A stretch of DNA of 64,000 nucleotides, taken from assembly GCF_001306035.1 (NCBI RefSeq), contig NZ_LGCM01000002.1:1-64000 (forward strand). The letters run 5' to 3'. This DNA comes from Levilinea saccharolytica (GTDB taxonomy: Bacteria; Chloroflexota; Anaerolineae; Anaerolineales; Anaerolineaceae). The translations under genes and the position numbers were made by a program. The notes below the pieces were generated by a model. It was given only the letters and a program-made list of their open reading frames with translations, did no database searches and was not told where the DNA came from. Positions 53,276-62,832 of this stretch are shown here, piece after piece. Position 1 is the stretch's first letter; each line of letters begins with the position of its first letter.

Positions 53276-54403
53276 TCAGGCCGATGGGTAAGAATCGCCC
53301 AGGCAGGTGCCCACACGGCGGGCGCTGTCGAGGCGGGGGTCATCCAGGGGGACGGTTTTGCAGCCGCCCGCCACCTTTTCCAAGGGGACGGGGGTGGCCA
53401 CACCCTGGCGGATGCCCACCATGAGACCAAAGCAGTTTTCGTGCACCAGGGCCGCACAGGCGGTTCCCAGGCGGGTGGCTAGAATGCGGTCGGTGGCCGA
53501 GGGGGTGCCGCCGCGCAGCAAGTAGCCCAGGATGGTGGTGCGCGTTTCGAGCTGGGTGAAGGATTCCAGGCGGTTGGCCAGCAGCAGGGTGTTGCCGCGG
53601 GTGGCCTGACGCTCAATTTCGTGCAGTTGGGCGGCCACGCGGTCGCGGTCGTCACCCTGGCGTAAGGATTGGTTGGCTTTGCGGGAGCGTTCAAAGAATT
53701 GGATCTGCTCGTAAGGCATGGCGCCTTCGGCTACGGCGATAATGCTGAAGCGTTTTCCGGCCTGGCGGCGTTCCAAAATGGCGTCAGCCACTTTGCGAAT
53801 GTGGTAAGGGACTTCCGGAATGAGAATGACATCCGCGCCGCCTGCCAGACCTGCGCCCAGGGTGAGCCAGCCGGAATACTGCCCAACGATTTCCACAATG
53901 AGGATGCGGTGGTGCGAGGATGCGGTGGAATGTACGCGGTCAATGGCCTCCACGGCAGCTCCCAGGGCGGTATCGCAGCCGATGGACAGATCCGTTTCGG
54001 GCAGGTCGTTGTCAATGCCGCGCGGCAGGGTGAGGATGTTCAGCCCCTGGCGGGCCAGAAAGAGGGCGCTGGCCTGGGTTTCGCGCCCGCCCAGGCAGAT
54101 GAGGGCGTCCAGCTGGCGGCGGCGGTAGGTTTCCAGGATGGAGGCGGTCAGTTCAGGGTGGCTGCCTTCCAGGGGGTGGTCGGGGCTGGTTCCCAAGAGG
54201 GTGCCGCCCTGGGTGAGGATGCCGGAGAGCAGGTCGCCTTCCAGGGGGATGGCGCGGTCTTCGGCCATGCCCTGAAAGCCGTCTTGAAAGCCGATCAGGT
54301 GCATGCCAAATTCCGAGCGGGCGGTTTTGCCAAAGGCGCGGATGGCGGCGTTGAGACCGGGACTGTCGTTTCCAGCGGTGAGAATGCCAATTTGTGAGCT
54401 CAT
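53276..54403 (-). CDS. Diverged 6-phosphofructokinase-like protein
   Basis: The 375-residue protein is clearly of the PfkA family (ILTAGNDSPGLNAAIRAF, RGIDNDLPETDLSIGCDTAL, VGQYSGWLTL, YLLRGGTPSATDRILA). Several active-site residues differ from E. coli PfkA: the GGDGS loop is GGRET (Asp103 to Arg), Thr125 is Gly, Arg162 is Gln, and GGDAPG has GND. Asp127, Asp129, Glu222 and Arg243 are kept. Whether it phosphorylates fructose 6-phosphate is open. ATG 54403 overlaps the ferredoxin-like gene's stop. Confidence 0.85.
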   Translation of the reverse strand: MSSQIGILTAGNDSPGLNAAIRAFGKTARSEFGMHLIGFQDGFQGMAEDRAIPLEGDLLSGILTQGGTLLGTSPDHPLEGSHPELTASILETYRRRQLDALICLGGRETQASALFLARQGLNILTLPRGIDNDLPETDLSIGCDTALGAAVEAIDRVHSTASSHHRILIVEIVGQYSGWLTLGAGLAGGADVILIPEVPYHIRKVADAILERRQAGKRFSIIAVAEGAMPYEQIQFFERSRKANQSLRQGDDRDRVAAQLHEIERQATRGNTLLLANRLESFTQLETRTTILGYLLRGGTPSATDRILATRLGTACAALVHENCFGLMVGIRQGVATPVPLEKVAGGCKTVPLDDPRLDSARRVGTCLGDSYPSA

Positions 54404-54747
54404 GCGGAGCCTCCTGGTGGGCGTGATGTGTGCGTCAGGGGATGAACGTACTCGGTAACAGGTTGGTTGGCGAGCAGGTGTTCATAGAAGATGCGCTCAG
54501 CGGCGGCGAGATCGACGCGGTGATACCAGACGCGGTCCGGATGGACGATGAGGGTGGGCCCGTTGACGCAGATATTCAGACATCCGGCCAGTTTGCATTT
54601 CAGGGAAGTGGGGCTTTCAAAGTCGTTGAGATGGTGCTCTTCGGTCAGCTGCACCAGGCGGTCGTAGACCGATTGGGCCAATTCACGGCTGGCGCAGTTG
54701 CCGTTGAAGCAGATGTAAACCCGGCGGTCGTGCGTGGGTGAGGTCAT
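54400..54747 (-). CDS. Thioredoxin-like [2Fe-2S] ferredoxin
   Basis: The 115-residue protein has four cysteines in the thioredoxin-like ferredoxin arrangement: ICFNGNCASR near the N terminus and LKCKLAGCLNICVNGPTLIVHPD later, followed by VWYHRV. It likely transfers electrons. ATG 54747 was chosen with AGGAAAG upstream; the ORF extends to 55206 without support. It is translationally coupled (ATGA) to the pfk-like gene, an odd pair. Confidence 0.85.
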   Translation of the reverse strand: MTSPTHDRRVYICFNGNCASRELAQSVYDRLVQLTEEHHLNDFESPTSLKCKLAGCLNICVNGPTLIVHPDRVWYHRVDLAAAERIFYEHLLANQPVTEYVHPLTHTSRPPGGSA

Positions 54748-54937
54748 GGCGGCGCTTTCCTGAACGCGGTGAATTTTATCCATTATACCCGCACTCGCCC
54801 GGGATGGAACCGCAAACCTTCGGGCGGGAGGGGTTTGGGAGTATAATCGCAGCAGTCCAAGGATTGACCATCTGGATTGGGGGCCAAGGCCAGCCGCTGG
54901 ACATCTGATTTCATCTTGGCGTGTCTGGGAGGGTTGG

Positions 54938-56200
54938 ATGACAGAGCGAACGGTGGAGCAGGCGGCGAAGCGCCCCGCGGATGAGGGCCTGCGCAGTTTA
55001 CCGCGCAACGTTTGGGCAGTTAGCGCAACCAGTTTTTTCATGGACATCTCCAGCGAGATGGTGATCAACATCCTGCCGTTGTTTTTGAGCAACGCGCTGG
55101 GGGTCAAGACCAATCTGATCGGTTTAATTGAAGGTGTGGCCGAGTCGACTTCCAGCCTGCTGAAACTGTTCTCCGGCTGGCTTTCGGACCGGCTGGGGGG
55201 GCGCAAGTGGATCGCGGTGGCGGGCTACAGCATTTCGATGCTGGCCAAGCCCTTTTTCTATTTTGCCAATACCTGGGGCATGGTGGCAGGGGTGCGCTGG
55301 GCGGACCGGGTGGGCAAAGGCATCCGCACGGCCCCGCGCGACGCCCTGGTGGCGGATTCGGTGGAAGAGTCCAGGCGAGGGGCGGCCTTTGGTTTTCAGC
55401 GCGCGGCCGACACAGCGGGGGCCATGCTGGGCCTGCTGATTGCTCTGCTGGTGGTGTGGATGGCACAGTCGAACAGTGTGTCTTTGGGGGCGTCCACCTT
55501 CCGCACGGTGGTGCTGATCTCCATCATTCCGGCAGTGTTGGCGGTGGCCGCCTTGGCCTTTGGCGCCAGGGATGTGCCGCGCCAGGGACAGCGGGCCATG
55601 CCCAAGTTCGCGTTCCGGGCTTTGGGCAAGCGCTTTATGGTCTTTATGCTGATCGTGAGCATTTTTGACCTGGGCAACTCCTCTGACGCGTTTTTGGTGC
55701 TGCGCGCCCAGGAACGCGGGCTGAGCGTGACGGGCATTCTGGCCATGCTGGTGGTGTTTAACCTGATCTACACCCTGGTATCCGCACCGGCGGGCAAATT
55801 ATCCGACCGGATCGGGCGGCGGCGGCTGATCATTTACGGGTGGGTGGTGTATGCCCTGATTTATCTGGGCTTTTCGGCGGCGCAAAGCGGCTGGCAGATT
55901 TTTGGTCTGTATGTGATGTACGGGCTGTATTACGGCCTGGCCTACGGCTCCAGCAAGGCGATTGTGGCCGATTTGGTTCCGGCGGAACTGCGCGGCACGG
56001 CCTACGGCACCTACAACGCCGTGCTGGGCATCCTGGACCTTCCGGCTTCGCTGATCGCGGGGATTTTGTGGCAGGGATTGGGCAGCTGGGCGGGGTTTGG
56101 CCCGTCAGCCCCATTCTTGTTTGGGGGCGTCTTGGCGCTGGTCGCCGCGGTGATGATGGCCGTGTGGAAGCCGGAGGCTCAAAAGAGCCTGTCCGCCTGA
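54938..56200 (+). CDS. MFS transporter
   Basis: The 420-residue membrane protein has 12 likely segments. It shows the family motif between segments 2 and 3 (GWLSDRLGGRKWIAVAG), and WADRVGKGIRTAPRDALVADS, a highly conserved block of a distinct MFS group whose substrate is unknown. A second A-loop lies mid-protein (GKLSDRIGRRRLIIYG). Followed by a strong terminator at 56224. Confidence 0.9.
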   Translation: MTERTVEQAAKRPADEGLRSLPRNVWAVSATSFFMDISSEMVINILPLFLSNALGVKTNLIGLIEGVAESTSSLLKLFSGWLSDRLGGRKWIAVAGYSISMLAKPFFYFANTWGMVAGVRWADRVGKGIRTAPRDALVADSVEESRRGAAFGFQRAADTAGAMLGLLIALLVVWMAQSNSVSLGASTFRTVVLISIIPAVLAVAALAFGARDVPRQGQRAMPKFAFRALGKRFMVFMLIVSIFDLGNSSDAFLVLRAQERGLSVTGILAMLVVFNLIYTLVSAPAGKLSDRIGRRRLIIYGWVVYALIYLGFSAAQSGWQIFGLYVMYGLYYGLAYGSSKAIVADLVPAELRGTAYGTYNAVLGILDLPASLIAGILWQGLGSWAGFGPSAPFLFGGVLALVAAVMMAVWKPEAQKSLSA

Positions 56201-56223
56201 GCGGCACGGTGGCTTGTCTATGG

Positions 56224-56258
56224 GTGGCTGTTTGGGAAACCAGACAGCCACTTTTTTT
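56224..56258 (+). terminator. Terminator after the MFS gene
   Basis: GTGGCTGT (56224-56231) pairs with ACAGCCAC (56244-56251), extended inside by TTGG/CCAG around a GAAA loop, then seven T (56252-56258). Confidence 0.95.
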
Positions 56259-56270
56259 GGCAGGCGCGGG

Positions 56271-56298
56271 TTGCATTTTTTTGTGCGGCCGGTATAAT
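56271..56298 (+). promoter_or_regulatory. Promoter of the acyl-CoA ligase gene
   Basis: TTGCAT (56271-56276) and TATAAT (56293-56298) with 16-bp spacing, 46 bp before the ATG. Confidence 0.75.
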
Positions 56299-56344
56299 CA
56301 GGGACGAGCAATTGGGACTGATCTTATCTGGTTTGGAGGCGCGC

Positions 56345-58021
56345 ATGACAGCAAAACCCTGGCTGAAGCAGTACGATGCAGGCGTACCGGCGGCAATGAA
56401 CTACCCGGCTGTGCCTGTGACGGCTTTTCTGGAGGAGGCAGCGCGCACCTACGGCGAACGCGATGCGCTGGTGTACCGCGACCAGGCGGTGATCTTTCAC
56501 ACCCTGGAGCAGTTGACTGAACGCCTGGCATGCGGGTTGGTGCGCTGGGGACTGCGCAAAGGGGATGTGGTGGGACTGCTGATGCCCAACTGGCCGCAGT
56601 TTGTGATCTCTTTTTTTGCGGTGCTGCGTGCGGGTGGGGTGGCGGCAGCCATTAACCCAGCCTACAAGGCGCGCGAGCTGGAATTTCAGCTCAAAGACAG
56701 CGGGGCGGTGATGGTGATTGCCCAAATGGAAGCCTACGAGCTGCTGCAAAGCGTGCGTGACAAAACCCAAGTGCGCACGATCGCCCTGACCGGCGGGGAG
56801 GACGGCGTGCGGCTGGGAGAATGGCTGCGCGGAAGAGCGCAGCCCCCCGCGGAACTGCCCGCTTTGCAGACGGGGGATGTGTGGTTGGGGGCGTGGGCGG
56901 CGGAAGGGGTGCCGGTGTCTTTACCCGCCGTGGGGCCAGAGGACGCGGCCATTTTTCAATACAGCGGCGGAACCACGGGCGTGCCCAAGGCGGCTATCGG
57001 GCTGCACCGCAATTTGGCAGCCAACACGCTGCAGTTCCGCGCCTGGCTTTCGGGCTTGAAGGATGGGCAAGAGACAGCCCTGCTGGCGATTCCGCTGTAC
57101 CACGTGTACGGCATGGTGGTGGGCATGTGCGTGAGCCTGCGGCTGGGGGCGCGCATGGTGCTTCAGCCCGACCCGCGCGATTTAAACGAGATTCTGCGCC
57201 TGATCCAGACCTACCAACCGGCGTTTTACCCCGGCGTTCCGGCTATGTACGCGGCTTTGAACCAGCACCCGGATGTCATATCGGGGAAGGTGGGGCTGCG
57301 TTCCATCCGTGCCTGCATTTCTGGCTCGGCGCCGCTGCTGCGCGAGGTGCAGGAGCGCTTTGAGGCGCTGAGCGGGGCCAAGCTGATGGAGGGCTATGGG
57401 CTTTCAGAAGCGCCGACGGCCACGCATTGCAACCCCATGTTTGGCGAAAAACGCCCCGGCTCCATCGGCCTGCCGCTGCCGGATGTGGACTGCCGCCTGG
57501 TGAGCCTGGAGGACAGCACGCGCGAGGTGGGGGCGGGTGAAATCGGCGAACTGACCCTGCGCGGCCCGCAGGTGATGGCGGGATACCACGGCATGGCAGA
57601 AGAGACCGCTTTGGTTCTGCGGGATGGGTGGCTGTTCACAGGTGATATCGCCCGCATGGATGGGGACGGTTATTTTTACCTGGTGGACCGCAAGAAGGAT
57701 CTGATCAAGGTGGGCGGCCTGCAGGTTTGGCCGCGCGAGGTGGAAGAGGTGCTGGCGGAACACCCGGCGGTGAGCGAAGCCGCCGCGGCGGGCGTGCCGC
57801 ACCCCATGCGCGGTGAGGTGGTGAAGGCCTGGGTAGTGCTGAGGGCGGGGGCCGCGGCCAGCGCAGAGGAACTGCGCGAATGGTGTGAGCAGCGCCTGGC
57901 ATCGTTTAAGACCCCGGTAGAAATTGCTTTTCGTGAGCGGCTGCCGCGCACGCTGGTGGGCAAGCTGCTGCGGCGCGAATTGGTGCGCGAACACCTGGAA
58001 GCAGCGGACCAGAAGGTTTAG
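56345..58021 (+). CDS. Long-chain acyl-CoA synthetase (AMP-dependent ligase)
   Basis: The 558-residue enzyme activates a carboxylic acid through an acyl-AMP to the CoA thioester. Motifs: the P-loop-like YSGGTTGVPKAAIG, YGLSEAPTATHCN, the hinge GWLFTGDIARMDGDGYFYLVDRKKDLI (split here: D of GDIARMD, K in RKKDLIK) and the catalytic lysine region RTLVGKLLRREL. ATG 56345 has GGAGG five bases upstream and replaces the ORF start at 56312. Its TAG stop overlaps the TAA of the convergent GGDEF gene. Confidence 0.92.
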   Translation: MTAKPWLKQYDAGVPAAMNYPAVPVTAFLEEAARTYGERDALVYRDQAVIFHTLEQLTERLACGLVRWGLRKGDVVGLLMPNWPQFVISFFAVLRAGGVAAAINPAYKARELEFQLKDSGAVMVIAQMEAYELLQSVRDKTQVRTIALTGGEDGVRLGEWLRGRAQPPAELPALQTGDVWLGAWAAEGVPVSLPAVGPEDAAIFQYSGGTTGVPKAAIGLHRNLAANTLQFRAWLSGLKDGQETALLAIPLYHVYGMVVGMCVSLRLGARMVLQPDPRDLNEILRLIQTYQPAFYPGVPAMYAALNQHPDVISGKVGLRSIRACISGSAPLLREVQERFEALSGAKLMEGYGLSEAPTATHCNPMFGEKRPGSIGLPLPDVDCRLVSLEDSTREVGAGEIGELTLRGPQVMAGYHGMAEETALVLRDGWLFTGDIARMDGDGYFYLVDRKKDLIKVGGLQVWPREVEEVLAEHPAVSEAAAAGVPHPMRGEVVKAWVVLRAGAAASAEELREWCEQRLASFKTPVEIAFRERLPRTLVGKLLRRELVREHLEAADQKV

Positions 58022-59997
58022 CCAGTGGTCTCTGAGGGGGCGGAATCGGAGGTGAGGATGGGCATCCACACCTGGGTGCGGTTTCGTCCCAGGGTCTTGG
58101 CTTGATACAGGGCCTGGTCCGCGCGCTTGATGAGATCGTCAATGAGCCAGGCGTTTTCATCGCTGCTGGCTACCCCCAGGCTGACGCGCACCTGTACCGG
58201 CCCTTCGCTGGTGATCACCTGGGCGGGCACAATGGATTGGCGGATGCGCTCGGCGATGAGTTGAGCTTGTTCCAGGGGGGTTTCGGGCAGCAGGATGATA
58301 AATTCCTCGCCGCCAAAGCGCGCCAGAAGATCGGCGGCGCGTAAGTTCTCCTGACAGGCGGCGATGACGAAGCGCAGCACCTGATCCCCGGCGGTATGGC
58401 CGAAGGAATCGTTGATCTGTTTGAAATGATCCAGATCCATCATGATCAAGCTGACCGCGTGGCGGTAGCGTTGGGCGCGCTGACATTCCTGAGCAGCCTG
58501 ATCCAGAAAATAGCGGCGGTTGTAGGCCCCGGTCAGCGGATCGGTGATAGCCAGACGGTGAACCTCTTCGAAGAGGCGGGCGCGTTCGATGGCCACAGCA
58601 AAGGGAGCGCACAAAGACTGCACGCGGGTGATATCTTCGGCTGAGAACGGCAGCGAACGCGGACGCATGAGGTTGAGCAGCCCCAGGGGACGGTCGCCGG
58701 TCTGGATGGGGAAGGTCATATGCGACCAGTTTTCTGGCTGGTCGGGGAAGAGATGCCGCAGCAAGGCGCAGGATTCCACCAGATAAGGCGGAACAGGGGT
58801 GCCGTTATGGAAATTTTCCGACAGGTGGGTGTGGCTGCATGCGCATAGGTGTTCATCGCGGATGTGGGGCGTCAGACCTTCGGGCAGGACGGCTGCCAGA
58901 GTGGGGTTTTGGTTGACCTGAAAGAGGATCACCCAGACGGCGTCGGCTTGAAATTGGATTCGAATGACGCCGAGCCCCTCTTGCAGGGTCTGGTTTAAGG
59001 TGGCAGCATGGTTGAGCACCGAGGAAAGCGACTGCAGGCTTTGCAGCTCGCTGAGGCGGTTCTCGGCCAGATTGCGGCTGATGCGTTCCATATCCGTCAG
59101 GGCCTGGCGCTTGGCTACCTCACTTTTCAGGGTGATGTTGGTTTGGGCGATCTGGCGGCTTTGGGTGAGCAGACGGTAGACCAGGAACGATATAAAAATG
59201 GATGAAAGCAGGGCAACGGCCAGGCCGGGGTAGTAACCGGGGGAGGTTTTCCAGCCTGCGGAAGGGGCGGCCGAAAGAGTGAACTGAAGGTTGTTGACTG
59301 TGAAGATGTGGCGAATGGGGTTTTGCAGGCGGGTGGGGGAAACGGCGTCCACCAGGCCGCTGTAGGGGGTGAGCTGATCTTCAAAAGTCAGTTCATAGTT
59401 CAACCCGTGCTCGCGCAGGTTGGCCAGGCTGCCCACTTGAGTCAGGTCAGAAAAATCAAGGGTGATGAGGACAAACCCCCAAAAATATTCTTGCTGGTCG
59501 GGGGTGAGCAAATAGACCGGCTGCCAGCCCATGATGCCAGATTGGCCTGCAGAGGTGCGCACGGGGGCGGAGAGGATCATGCGGTGTTCGTCGCGGGCGG
59601 TGCGGGCGGTTTGGGCGTAGGCGGGATGTTCAAACACGTTGATTCCCATGAAACTCTGGCCGCTGTCGGGGTTATAGGCCTGCGAGACCAGCCCGCCGGG
59701 GGCCAGATAAATGGAATCAATCCCGCTGTAGATTTTGGTCATGTTTTCGGACAGGGAGGAAAACCCAGGTACCACGCCGTTATTTTGATGGATGAGCATG
59801 GAGAGGGCCAAACCCGCCGAAAGGGATCGGTTGATTTGCAGCTGAATCTGGCTGCCGTGAACCTCCAGCAGCTGCTGGAAATCTTTGTTTTGCTCAGCGT
59901 GATAGGTGGCCTCCAGAAGCTGCACCACTAGGATCATGGATCCCATGAGGATCAACAAGAGCAAAGCGGTGGCGATATATATAGTACGCTTCTTCAT
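58018..59997 (-). CDS. Membrane diguanylate cyclase with CHASE-like, GAF and GGDEF domains
   Basis: The 659-residue protein makes cyclic di-GMP. It has two membrane segments (about 5-28 and 255-278) enclosing an extracytoplasmic CHASE-like domain (30-250), then a short coiled coil, a GAF domain (about 325-475) and a C-terminal GGDEF domain. The active-site motif is GGEEF (562-566) and the RxxD inhibitory site (RAAD) sits exactly five residues before it, so product inhibition is expected. ATG 59997 (MKKRTIY) is preferred to 60027; neither has a good ribosome site. Confidence 0.9.
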   Translation of the reverse strand: MKKRTIYIATALLLLILMGSMILVVQLLEATYHAEQNKDFQQLLEVHGSQIQLQINRSLSAGLALSMLIHQNNGVVPGFSSLSENMTKIYSGIDSIYLAPGGLVSQAYNPDSGQSFMGINVFEHPAYAQTARTARDEHRMILSAPVRTSAGQSGIMGWQPVYLLTPDQQEYFWGFVLITLDFSDLTQVGSLANLREHGLNYELTFEDQLTPYSGLVDAVSPTRLQNPIRHIFTVNNLQFTLSAAPSAGWKTSPGYYPGLAVALLSSIFISFLVYRLLTQSRQIAQTNITLKSEVAKRQALTDMERISRNLAENRLSELQSLQSLSSVLNHAATLNQTLQEGLGVIRIQFQADAVWVILFQVNQNPTLAAVLPEGLTPHIRDEHLCACSHTHLSENFHNGTPVPPYLVESCALLRHLFPDQPENWSHMTFPIQTGDRPLGLLNLMRPRSLPFSAEDITRVQSLCAPFAVAIERARLFEEVHRLAITDPLTGAYNRRYFLDQAAQECQRAQRYRHAVSLIMMDLDHFKQINDSFGHTAGDQVLRFVIAACQENLRAADLLARFGGEEFIILLPETPLEQAQLIAERIRQSIVPAQVITSEGPVQVRVSLGVASSDENAWLIDDLIKRADQALYQAKTLGRNRTQVWMPILTSDSAPSETTG

Positions 59998-60132
59998 CAA
60001 GCAGCCATCCGATCGGCGGGGAGTCATTACCGCGTAATTGGGTCTGAATCGTTATTCATTATGCCATAAGGCAAGGGTAAAAAACAACTGGCAGTTTGGC
60101 GGTGGGGGTAGGGAAGCAAGTATAATTGGCCT

Positions 60133-62016
60133 ATGGCTCGTCGAACCCGATGGATTCTTGTGCTGCTCGGCCTAACCGCGCTGGGACTATGCGTTGGCCT
60201 GGGTTGGTGGGCTGCGCGTTCGCCCTGGGGGGCCAGAGCGGCAGCCTGGGTGATTTCTCCCACGCCCACGCCCCTGCCCACCTGGACACCCCTACCGACG
60301 CAGACTCCCACCCCCACGCGCCAGCCGCCGGTGCGGCTGGACACGGCCACGCCAGCTGCACCCCCAACGCTCTCGCCGCAGGAGTCCAACCGTCTGCGGT
60401 TGGCGATGGACCCCGGCGGCGGGGTGGTGATTGATCCGGCCTGGGTGGCGCTGAACAACCACGCCAATGGGCTGCAAATCGTGGAAGAGACCCTGCCCGG
60501 GCTGACGCGCATCAACGAGCAGACGGCGCAGTTGGAGCCGGGGATCGCACAGGCCTGGAACGTGTCGCCGGATGGGCTGGTGTACACCTTCTTCCTGCGG
60601 GGGGATGTGGCCTGGGTGCGTTGGGATGCCAGCCGCAATCAGGCGTTTCCGGTGGAAGACTGCAACGGCCAGCAGCGTTTTTTGCGGGCGGAGGACTTTC
60701 GTTACGGTATTTTGCGCACGTTGAAGGCCGATACGCGCTCGGAAGCGGCCAGCCTATTGGTGAATTTGATCGAAGGGGCAGATTTATACCATCAGGGGGT
60801 GGTGGAAGAGGATTACCCGCGCATCAAGGTGCTGGACGATTTGACCCTGGAGGTGCGTTTTACCGAACCCGGCTCACATTACGCTTTGCTGATGGGGTTG
60901 GCAATGGTGCGGGCGCAGCCGCGCTGGCTGATTGAGGGGGACGACTGTCACAACGCCAATCCGCAGCAGTGGACCGAAGCGGCGTATTTCCAATCCTACG
61001 GGCCGTACTTGCTGAAAGAGTGGGTGACCAACACGCGCATCACGCTGATTGAAAATCCCTACTGGCCGGGACAGGATAATATCCCCAAGCCGCGCATCAG
61101 CCAGTTGGAATGGACGGCGATGGATGGGCAGGCGGCGCTGGCGGCTTACCAGCGCGGAGAGATGGACGTGGTCAGCGTGCCGCCGGATGCGGTGGCGGCT
61201 GTGCGCGGCGACCCTGAGCTGAGCGCGCAGGCGGGCAGCGCACCAGAGCTGTGTACCACCTACCTGGCCTTTAATTCACAGGCGGCGGTGGTGAAAGACC
61301 GGCGCGTGCGGCGGGCGCTCTCTTTGGCTCTCGACCGGCCGGCGCTGACGGCAAAATTCCTGGACGGCTTAGCCGACCCGGCTTTTTGGTTCAGCACGCC
61401 CGGCCTGGTGGGGGCGCCTGCCAGCCCAGAGATGTTCCCCGACCTGGGGGTGCGCTTTGATCCGCAGGCCGCTCAGGATGAACTGGCCGGGTATTTGCGA
61501 GAATTTGCCCTGCAGCCCGAGGGGGTGGACCTGACGCTGACCTTCCCAGAGGGAGAAACCCAGCGCAAAATTGCCGAGGGACTAGCGGAACAGTGGCAGC
61601 AGGTGCTGGGCGTGCGGGTGAAGCTGGACGAAAAGCCGCTGAAGGACTTTCGCGCGGCTGTGGCAGGAGTGCCCGCGCCGCAGATGTGGCGGGGGCTGCA
61701 CTGTTACCAGTACCCGGATGCCAATGACTTCATCAAAGAAGAGTTTGGCATTGGCGGAGCGGTGAACCCCAACTTTACCGGCATTCAATACTACAACCCG
61801 GCTTTTGAGAACGCGCTGAGCGACGCTGCCCGCGAGCTGGATGGGCTGAGGCGCATGGAAGCCTTCGCCGCTGCCGAGCATGTGCTGGTGGATGAAGACG
61901 CGGTGGTGATTCCGCTTTTCTGGCATAAGCGCACCATGCTGACCCAACCGTATGTGTGGCGCACGCTGTCGGTGATCGGCGGGCTGGAACACTATGAAAA
62001 GTGGGGTTTTCAGTAA
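60133..62016 (+). CDS. Family-5 extracellular solute-binding protein
   Basis: The 627-residue protein has an N-terminal hydrophobic signal/anchor (about 7-30), a Thr/Pro linker (40-85) and the oligopeptide-binding protein fold: LEPGIAQAWNVSPDGLVYTFFLRGDVAW, GPYLLKEWVTNTRITLIENPYWPG, VRRALSLALDRPAL. Substrate may be a peptide, nickel or other. No permease or ATPase gene is nearby, so it is an orphan binding protein. No Shine-Dalgarno sequence was seen. Confidence 0.87.
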   Translation: MARRTRWILVLLGLTALGLCVGLGWWAARSPWGARAAAWVISPTPTPLPTWTPLPTQTPTPTRQPPVRLDTATPAAPPTLSPQESNRLRLAMDPGGGVVIDPAWVALNNHANGLQIVEETLPGLTRINEQTAQLEPGIAQAWNVSPDGLVYTFFLRGDVAWVRWDASRNQAFPVEDCNGQQRFLRAEDFRYGILRTLKADTRSEAASLLVNLIEGADLYHQGVVEEDYPRIKVLDDLTLEVRFTEPGSHYALLMGLAMVRAQPRWLIEGDDCHNANPQQWTEAAYFQSYGPYLLKEWVTNTRITLIENPYWPGQDNIPKPRISQLEWTAMDGQAALAAYQRGEMDVVSVPPDAVAAVRGDPELSAQAGSAPELCTTYLAFNSQAAVVKDRRVRRALSLALDRPALTAKFLDGLADPAFWFSTPGLVGAPASPEMFPDLGVRFDPQAAQDELAGYLREFALQPEGVDLTLTFPEGETQRKIAEGLAEQWQQVLGVRVKLDEKPLKDFRAAVAGVPAPQMWRGLHCYQYPDANDFIKEEFGIGGAVNPNFTGIQYYNPAFENALSDAARELDGLRRMEAFAAAEHVLVDEDAVVIPLFWHKRTMLTQPYVWRTLSVIGGLEHYEKWGFQ

Positions 62017-62022
62017 CGGCGA

Positions 62023-62065
62023 TAAAAAAGAAACGAACCGCAGACGGATGGACGCCTGCGGTTCG
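62023..62065 (-). terminator. Terminator of the PH/SHOCT gene
   Basis: A perfect 10-bp stem (62065-62056 / 62043-62034 on the minus strand) with a 12-nt loop is followed by a T-rich tail (TTTCTTTTTTATC). It is also between convergent genes. Confidence 0.85.
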
Positions 62066-62086
62066 CGGTGGTAAGGTGGGGGTAGG

Positions 62087-62728
62087 TTAGAGCCGCCGCA
62101 GCAGATCGGCTTTTTTGGCCTGGAATTCTTCTTCTGTGACCCAACCCTTGTCGCGCATAGTACCCAGACGTTCAATGAGGGCTGGAATATCTTCGCGCGG
62201 CGCGGCAGCCGCCGCGGGGCGCAGATTTTCACCGCTGTCCAACTTGCCTTTGGCGTTGAGCATGACGGTTTTAAAGCGGATGGGATCGCCTATTTTGGTA
62301 AAACGGTTGACGCCCAGCTCGCTGGCGGTGAGGATTTCGACATCGCCGTAGTTGAAGATGCGCCCAAAGAAGGACTGCACCATTTTGACGTCATTGACCT
62401 TTTCCAGCGAAGAATCGGTGACATTTTTATTGATCACGCCGAAAATTTGGATGACGCGGCGGTTGGTGACGATATATTGGTGGTTGTACCAGATGATCAC
62501 ATCCCGCGTCAGGCTGACCAGGGGGATGATGACCAGGAAATAGCCCAGGGCGAAGAGCGGGTTGGGCAGCACGGCCAGCTGAATGCCGGTGAAGACGAGG
62601 ATGATGACCAATGCCAGGACAATTTCCAAAAAGATTTCCTGGATGAGGCGGAACCAGTGTTGGTGAGTAACCAGCAGGATTTTCTCGTTTTCGCCGAGGA
62701 GCTGTTTTAAGTAGGTTTCAAGGGGCAT
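62087..62728 (-). CDS. Membrane protein with bacterial PH domain and SHOCT tail
   Basis: The 213-residue protein has two adjacent membrane segments (about 32-75), a bPH_2-like domain (80-165; WYNHQYIVTNRRVIQIFGVIN, GDVEILTA) and a C-terminal SHOCT helix pair (180-213; IERLGTMRDKGWVTEEEFQAKKADLLRRL). Such proteins are of unknown function, often envelope-related. It lies about 160 bp from the next upstream gene, with its own terminator. Confidence 0.87.
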   Translation of the reverse strand: MPLETYLKQLLGENEKILLVTHQHWFRLIQEIFLEIVLALVIILVFTGIQLAVLPNPLFALGYFLVIIPLVSLTRDVIIWYNHQYIVTNRRVIQIFGVINKNVTDSSLEKVNDVKMVQSFFGRIFNYGDVEILTASELGVNRFTKIGDPIRFKTVMLNAKGKLDSGENLRPAAAAAPREDIPALIERLGTMRDKGWVTEEEFQAKKADLLRRL

Positions 62729-62832
62729 GGCGGCTGCCTTTCACAAGCCAGGGATGTGTGAAACTACGGTCTAGTATATCCAGGCGCGCAGCAAAGGGCA
62801 AGACTTTGCCGCCGCAGGATTTGCAGGGCAGC

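Noticed and set aside
54748-55206. N-terminal extension of the ferredoxin-like gene
   Set aside because: It overlaps the start of the divergent MFS gene and lacks similarity; ATG 54747 fits the family length.
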